Origin: Asterochloris sp. CNOR1
Lineage: Eukaryota > Chlorophyta > Trebouxiophyceae > Trebouxiales > Trebouxiaceae
DNA length: 64,000 nt
NCBI GenBank assembly: GCA_963969365.1
Contig: OZ017748.1
Coordinates: 2,787,001 to 2,851,000, forward strand
Reading direction: 5' to 3'
In this document: piece by piece, positions 59,208 through 64,000 of the stretch
How positions within the stretch are numbered: the stretch's first letter is position 1
Layout: every line of letters begins with the position of its first letter
Made by a program: the position numbers and the translations under genes
The notes under the pieces: model-generated
Seen by the model: the letters and a program-made list of their open reading frames with translations, nothing else
Told to the model about the DNA's origin: nothing
Database searches by the model: none

Positions 59208-62200
59208 ATGCTGGGGCAAATGAGCTCAGGTGCCTTGCCCCGACACCTTCTGAAGTGGGTCCTCAGCCTGGACCTGACCTACCCTATCAAGCATCCCAGA
59301 CGGTATGCTGCACTCTGCTCATTCGCCATTGCTCATTGTCACTTGGACCACTTGCTGAGGCTGAATGCGTGCCTGCAGAGATTTTGCAAATGGGTTCCTT
59401 GTGGCAGAACTGCTCTCTTGCTACTTCCCTGCCGACATCCAGCTGCACAGCTACAGCAATGTGCACAGCCTGGAGCGCAAGAAGAACAACTGGTACCTGC
59501 TGGACAAGTTCTTCAAGGCAAGAGGCTTTGCGGCAAGCACCACAAACACATGGCGTTCTGCATATGTCAGCCAGTCTGCCTATCTGTGCTTTGCACGGCA
59601 GCATCCAGCCTCAAGTTGACACCGCAGCAATCTGCATCGCCTAGCAGCGGCACCAGCGGCCATGTCAATGCAGCGTCACAGCCTGCCATCTGCAAGCAGA
59701 AGCCTGCACACTGCACATGGCGCCTCAGGCCAAAATCAGGCCACCTGCTCCCTGTAATTGTACCCAAAACCCGCAGGCAACACCCTCAAGACCCTCTTCA
59801 ATCTGCAGAAATATGCCTTGGATGTCAGCGCCCAGCAGATGCAAGAAGTCATGGATGCCAAGGGGGACGCAGCAGTGCAGCTGCTGCAGACGCTGTTTGC
59901 ATACGTGCACCACCCAGAGGGGCAGACAGCTGCCAGCCATGACGCGCCTCAGCTCACGCAGCAGGGGGAGGGGTCAGGGCCCGCCTTCGTGGGCCCTGGT
60001 GCGCAGCAGGAGGCCTGGACGTATGGCCGTCAGGCGCCAGATCCAAGTGGGGTTGTGCTTCAGCACCTGCAGCCGTCTCCCAGCTGACTGCTCACCATGA
60101 GAGATATTCTGAGCTGCTCAGGCCAAACTGAGCTCTCCGCCTTGGCCTTGAGTCCCCGACTCTGCTGATGCGTGGTGGTGCAGAGCTCGCCACTACCTGA
60201 CCCTGTTTGCTGCTCCCTCTGGTGCAGGTCAGGGGCCAGGAGTGGCGCAGCTGGTTGGTGACTGGGGTGGGCCTCAGCAGCCCCAGCCAGGCATGATTCC
60301 TGCGGCGTACTCAGGCTACAGGCAGGAGCAGCAGCCCCAGGAGCAGCCTGGGAATGCGGCGCAGATGCACCTGCCACAGCATCAGATGCCTGCGGGGCAT
60401 ACAGGCCTGGTCCACCTGCAGACCGCGGCTGCTGGAGTGGACCCCGCTGCAGGGCAGTGGAGCTACGCCAGCACAGGGCCCCAGGCGCCGCCTCAGCAGC
60501 AGGCACAACACCTGCTGCCCAGCCTGCCCCATCCCCAGCACCGCCTCTGGCCACCACACCCTGTCATGGGGCAGCAGGCTCCCTACCAGCAGCCTCCTGC
60601 CTATCCCCAGCAGGCCTACCAGCAGGTTGGAAGATGCACATCCAAATGTCACATGTGACCCAATGTACCTGCCACAAATGAGCGTGGACTGACGTGGAAG
60701 TTGTGTGCTGCTGGCAGGCTGGCGACCCCTGGCAGCAGCAGGCGGCGTTGGGTGCAGGGGCGCCTGGTGCGCCTCAGCAGGCAGGCCTGGCAAGGCAGCA
60801 GGCGCCGCTCCAGCAGCAGGCCACGATAGAGTACGACAAGCGGCCACGTCCTGTGCACTTCACTCCTTACACTCATGAGGACTATGTGCAGCGCAACTAT
60901 GACACCAAGACCCAGAAAGGGTACTGGGCGCTGGGCAGTCTGGGGCTGGGGAATGAGGACCAGGAGCTGTTGGTGAGTGCTTTTGTAGGTACACTGTTTC
61001 AGCCTTTACGGGTGACAGGTTCTCAGGCAGACCTATGTGGCTTGCTGTTGGGTTGCTGGCAGGCGGCAGGCCTGGTGAGCCTGCTGCCCGCGCATTTGGG
61101 ACCTGCATCCTGGGGCTCTGCTGTCGGGTGCGTGAGCAGCTGTGTGGTTTGCAAAGGTAGCCTGGGTCCCCCTGCCGCCAGCGTGCAGCCGGGTGGTCAT
61201 CGGGCCATGCTGCCTGTGTCAGCGCTCAAAGCAAACACCTACTGAGGCGCCGTCCTGCGCTTGTGCAGGCCAAGCGGAAGAAGGCCAATGACGTGAAGGA
61301 GCTGGGGCGCACTATACGGGAGGCCAATGCCAGGCTGGTAAAGACATGTGCAATCTCATATCTTCGACGTGCATTGCGCCTGATGTACTGCCAGCTTTGA
61401 TGTGCATTCCAGGTGCTGATGTGGCTGCATGTACCTGCAAGCCCTTCCCTGTTCTGGTGGATCGGAACGTATGATGTGCCAAGAGCATGCTTGCTTTCTG
61501 GCGGTCGAGAAGCAAAAACAGGTGGCAGGTGCTGGAAAGAGGTCTGCACTTGAGTGTGCTCTTCTCTGAAATCACTCACCTCTTTGTTTGTCAGCTTAAA
61601 CGGACCCGGCATGGATGTAGATGAAACACCTATTCTGTGGGAATAGAACATGGCGCAGCCAGCTCTGCTGGACACATTGAGTGGGCCCAGCCAATGACAT
61701 GCCTTGCACAGTGCTTCCAGCTCTGCCAGGCACACCAAGGCGGTGATGTGTTTTGCATGGCGCTGCCTGGCCAGATTATATGTTTGAGGCCGGTACAGCT
61801 GCAGGCATGCATTGCACTGTGCTGCGACTCAGCCAGGCACACCCAGTTCACCTGCGCTTTGTCTTCGCTGGCTGCAGACGGCGCCCACTGCTCACAAGCA
61901 CAAGGCACCATGCAGCCAGATGCGCCCAGCACATTCCTAGTCAGGCATGTGCTGGCTGCAGGCGGCGGCGGTTCCCACTGCCCTGAAGCCAAAGCAGGAG
62001 GCAGCAAAGCGGCCCACTGCCAGGGAGAAGGCCTGGGAGTTTGCCAGGACCCTGCCGCGGCCTGAGATCAAGCCCAGCTCATCCTGCAGCCCTGCTGCTG
62101 GGTCACCTGCTGCGATGTCTAAGCAGGTCGGTTGTAGATGGCCACAATGCAGCCGTCAGTCTGCCTTCCACTGCTTTTAGCAAGTGAGTTGGCCCCTTGT

Positions 62201-62343
62201 CACCTGCCTCAGCCTGACTTGCACAACCAGTTTTGCCACCTTTGCAGTCTGAGTCAGAGTTGGACCGTCTTCAAGCGCAGCATGCAGCACACCAGGATAA
62301 GGTGGACAGCATACGTCAGGAGTTTGCCAACCTAAAGACATGA
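59208..62343 (+). CDS. SPATA4/SPEF1-type calponin-homology (CH_2) protein
   Basis: Eight exons close in phase to 484 residues: 59208-59302, 59379-59517, 59809-60046, 60228-60625, 60718-60972, 61269-61337, 61962-62126, 62248-62343. The N-terminal CH_2 domain reads LPRHLLKWVLSLDLTYPIKH, DFANGFLVAELLSCYFPADI, NNWYLLDKFFK and YALDVSAQQMQEVMDAKGDA. Residues about 160-370 are Gln/Pro/Gly-rich. A second conserved block follows: FTPYTHEDYVQRNYDTKTQK, GYWALGSLGLGNEDQELL and AKRKKANDVKELGRTIREAN, as in SPATA4. Near the end are REKAWEFARTLPRP and a short coiled coil (ESELDRLQAQHAAHQDKVDS). Such proteins bind microtubules of cilia and sperm tails. The intron after exon 2 starts with GC (AAG/GCAAGA) and its phase and homology fit only that junction. 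A start at 59220 (MSSGALPR) is also possible. Confidence 0.87.
59518..59808 (+). other. GC-AG intron in the CH-domain gene
   Basis: The donor is AAG/GCAAGA and the acceptor ATCTGCAG. Joining 59517 to 59809 keeps phase 0 and rebuilds the CH-domain sequence FFK-KYALDV without gap. No GT donor nearby gives an in-phase junction. Confidence 0.7.
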
Positions 62344-62511
62344 GCGAAAGCCAGAAGCAATCAGGACTGCGCATCAGGCTAGGCTGTTCAGCAATGCGTC
62401 CTCATGTCCAAGTGTGGGCAGTAGCATGAGCAACACACAGTGCTGGGAGGGGCCAGAACAACACATCTAGCAATGAGGGACACAACACAGACCGAAGTGA
62501 TGCTCAGGATA

Positions 62512-63757
62512 TCAGTGTTCCATGATCTTGTCTATCATGGCTGAAAAAGCAGCAAACGTTACGCAGCCTGCACAGGCTGCCTTTGGCCCCGCACTTGCTG
62601 CCAGCGTGCCTCCAGCGAAGCAGCCAGCATAGACACTGTTGTAGATATCATGCCTGGCTCTCATCTTCTCTATGACACACTCTGAGCCAGCGTAGAGTGC
62701 TCCGACTGTGCCAAATCCCTTTGCGTAACTCCTGCAGACAGACCAGACAACATGCTTGACACAGGGGCGTGGGCCCAAAAGGCGGACACACCGAGCGCAG
62801 CCACTTTCAGGCAAAGGTCATACAGGGAAGCAGACACTGCTCTGCTCCCAGGACACTGCAGCTATGCTGAAGGCAATACATCATGGGTTAAAGGGGTGTG
62901 CAGCCTCTGTGTTTGCAGGTCAGGACAAAGCTTACATACAGGGATGGCAGCCATGAGCATACCCACGGCAGCACCTGACCTCAAGCTTGAGGTCAATTGT
63001 AATGTTTATGCAGGCAGCATCGCACCAGCTGCGAGAACGCATGGTTGTGAACATTTGGCGCAGCGCCTGCCTCGTCGTCTGCTTCTCAGCCCCTGGCAGT
63101 GGTGCAAGATTCCCGTCTAGACCAGCACCCTGCAGGCTGTCATGCAGTGCTGAAGGAATTGCTACTTCAGCTTGAGATGCATCGGTTGTGCATTTGCAGA
63201 GCTGTCAGGAGCACAGGACGAAGCAGCGGCAGATGACTGGCGTCACACGAACAGCTGGCGGCTGAGAAGCTACCGAGGTGTCTGTGCAGGGTGAGGAGTG
63301 CGAGACTGCAGTGTGCTCCTGTGCGCAATCTGTGGTCCTTGCTGGCAGGGCTTGCTGGACTCACCGCACTGTCCATGCTGCCCATGACCACACCAAAGAG
63401 CAGCCCCAGAGCAGAGCCCATAACGCCTGAGATGACCGTTCGCACAGCACAGTTGTTCATGAACTCCTGCTGCATGATATCCTCCCCAGACGGCACTTGC
63501 AGCCGCTCATACCTGCAGAGGAGGCGGGACAAAGGGAAAACGAGATCCAGGAGCACTGGGAGCATGCAGCATGAGCCCAACACGGATTGCATGCCGCACG
63601 TCTTAGGGCCTTTCTTGCCTGGCTGATCCTTCTGGGCTTCAGCTGGGGCCTGTTGTGGTGCAGGGGCATCAGCCGCTGGCACTGGGCTGCTTGACAGTGT
63701 GTCCCCACTTGGCAGTGTGTCCACATGTGCATCAGCCTGCTGATCACTGCTGGACAT
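62512..63757 (-). CDS. TIM22: Mitochondrial inner membrane translocase TIM22
   Basis: Four exons (63757-63600, 63512-63365, 63129-63026, 62731-62512) close in phase to 209 residues. After a disordered N-terminus (MSSSDQQADAHVD, then a Pro/Ala-rich part) come the family segments: MNNCAVRTVISGVMGSALGL (first membrane helix), TTRQALRQMFTTMRSRSWSY, AKGFGTVGALYAGSECVIEK, RARHDIYNSVYAGCFAGGTL and KAACAGCVTFAAFSAMIDKI. The paired Cys seen in other TIM22 proteins has counterparts here (NNCAVR and GSECVIE). The protein forms the channel of the carrier translocase that inserts polytopic proteins into the inner mitochondrial membrane. The gene is divergent from the partial gene at the right edge. Confidence 0.93.
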
Positions 63758-63783
63758 GGCACCGATGCAGCGTCACTGGAGGT

Positions 63784-63805
63784 GGTCAACTCGCATGAGT
63801 TGACC
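63784..63805. promoter_or_regulatory. Inverted repeat with W-box-like TTGACC half-sites
   Basis: GGTCAACTC and GAGTTGACC are exact reverse complements around GCAT, 27 bases from the TIM22 start codon. Each arm contains TTGACC, the core bound by WRKY factors in the green lineage. Factor identity is inference. Confidence 0.5.
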
Positions 63806-63873
63806 GCTGATCAACCTATCTCACTTCATGTCACGATGGGCTGCCAAGCGATGGCACAGCTCAGAAAGCTGGC

Positions 63874-63896
63874 TATATAAGTTGCATGCATGCAAC
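63874..63896 (+). promoter_or_regulatory. TATA box and 16-bp palindrome before the partial gene
   Basis: TATATAA at 63874-63880 is followed directly by the perfect palindrome GTTGCATGCATGCAAC (63881-63896). The candidate ATG at 63927 is 46 bases after the TATA element, so transcription would start within or just after the palindrome. Confidence 0.5.
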
Positions 63897-63926
63897 AGCA
63901 TGCAAAGTGTGCACAAAGATGACTTC

Positions 63927-64000
63927 ATGAAGAAGGGGTGGGCGAAGGTGACCAGCAAGCTGAGGAATGAGCTCTGGATTTTTCTTGGGACTTCATACTG
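63927..64000 (+). CDS. Start of an unidentified gene (partial, 5' end)
   Basis: An open frame begins at ATG 63927 and reads MKKGWAKVTSKLRNELWIF to the window edge with no stop. The basic, amphipathic start could be an organelle-targeting peptide or a cytosolic N-terminus. The support is the TATA element upstream and the divergent layout; no family can be named from about 24 residues. Confidence 0.35.
   Translation, partial: MKKGWAKVTSKLRNELWIFLGTSY

Overview
The window is nuclear DNA of a green alga (Chlorophyta; my inference, no species claimed). Genes are split into many short exons. Introns nearly always end in (C/T)TGCAG and begin GTGAG, GTGGG or GTAAG. TGTAA, the green-algal poly(A) signal, follows two of the stop codons. 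The gene content also fits: starch-binding modules, an RWP-RK factor, a bacterial-type tRNA-Ile-lysidine synthetase, and plant-like AP-4 subunits. Gene models below were built by eye from homology, reading phase and splice consensus. Where I list exon coordinates and call the model closed, the phases were checked and add up.

Layout: (1) 1-3229 minus, coiled-coil protein running off the left edge; (2) 3359-10113 plus, three starch-binding modules fused to a sucrose-phosphatase-type HAD phosphatase; (3) 10576-15519 minus, hybrid histidine kinase; (4) 15826-16736 plus, AP-4 sigma; (5) 16875-21068 minus, RWP-RK factor; (6) 21478-25483 minus, SERINC/TMS membrane protein; (7) 25953-30012 plus, AP-4 mu; (8) 30097-32148 plus, plastid-type alpha/beta hydrolase; (9) 32386-35588 minus, PKA-like AGC kinase; (10) 35969-38615 plus, DUF5872-like + Lys-rich linker + DUF3140; (11) about 39078-40760 plus, conserved green-lineage protein; (12) 40998-47017 minus, degenerate and truncated SNF2-like protein; (13) 48213-54083 plus, CDC14 phosphatase; (14) about 54781-55740 minus, unassigned exons; (15) 56483-59084 minus, TilS; (16) 59208-62343 plus, SPATA4/SPEF1-type CH-domain protein; (17) 62512-63757 minus, TIM22; (18) 63927 onward plus, partial gene.

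Most neighbours are divergent pairs with 120-470 bp between start codons (1/2, 3/4, 6/7, 9/10, 15/16, 17/18), so shared promoters are likely. Two subunits of the same vesicle coat, AP-4 sigma and mu, lie only about 9 kb apart.

The most unusual signal is a pattern. Introns of at least four unrelated genes (2, 10, 13, 15) carry decayed copies of the adjacent exon, splice-site bases included: relics of repeated local exon duplication. One such copy, at 6731-6835, remains an intact phase-0 cassette that would re-encode the HAD nucleophile region in altered form. Other highlights are the CBM-CBM-CBM-phosphatase fusion, the DUF3140 fusion, a SNF2-like protein with motifs I and III lost and the second lobe missing, a histidine kinase without a visible ATPase domain, and a GC-AG intron. 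I saw no transposon, CRISPR array, rRNA or tRNA.
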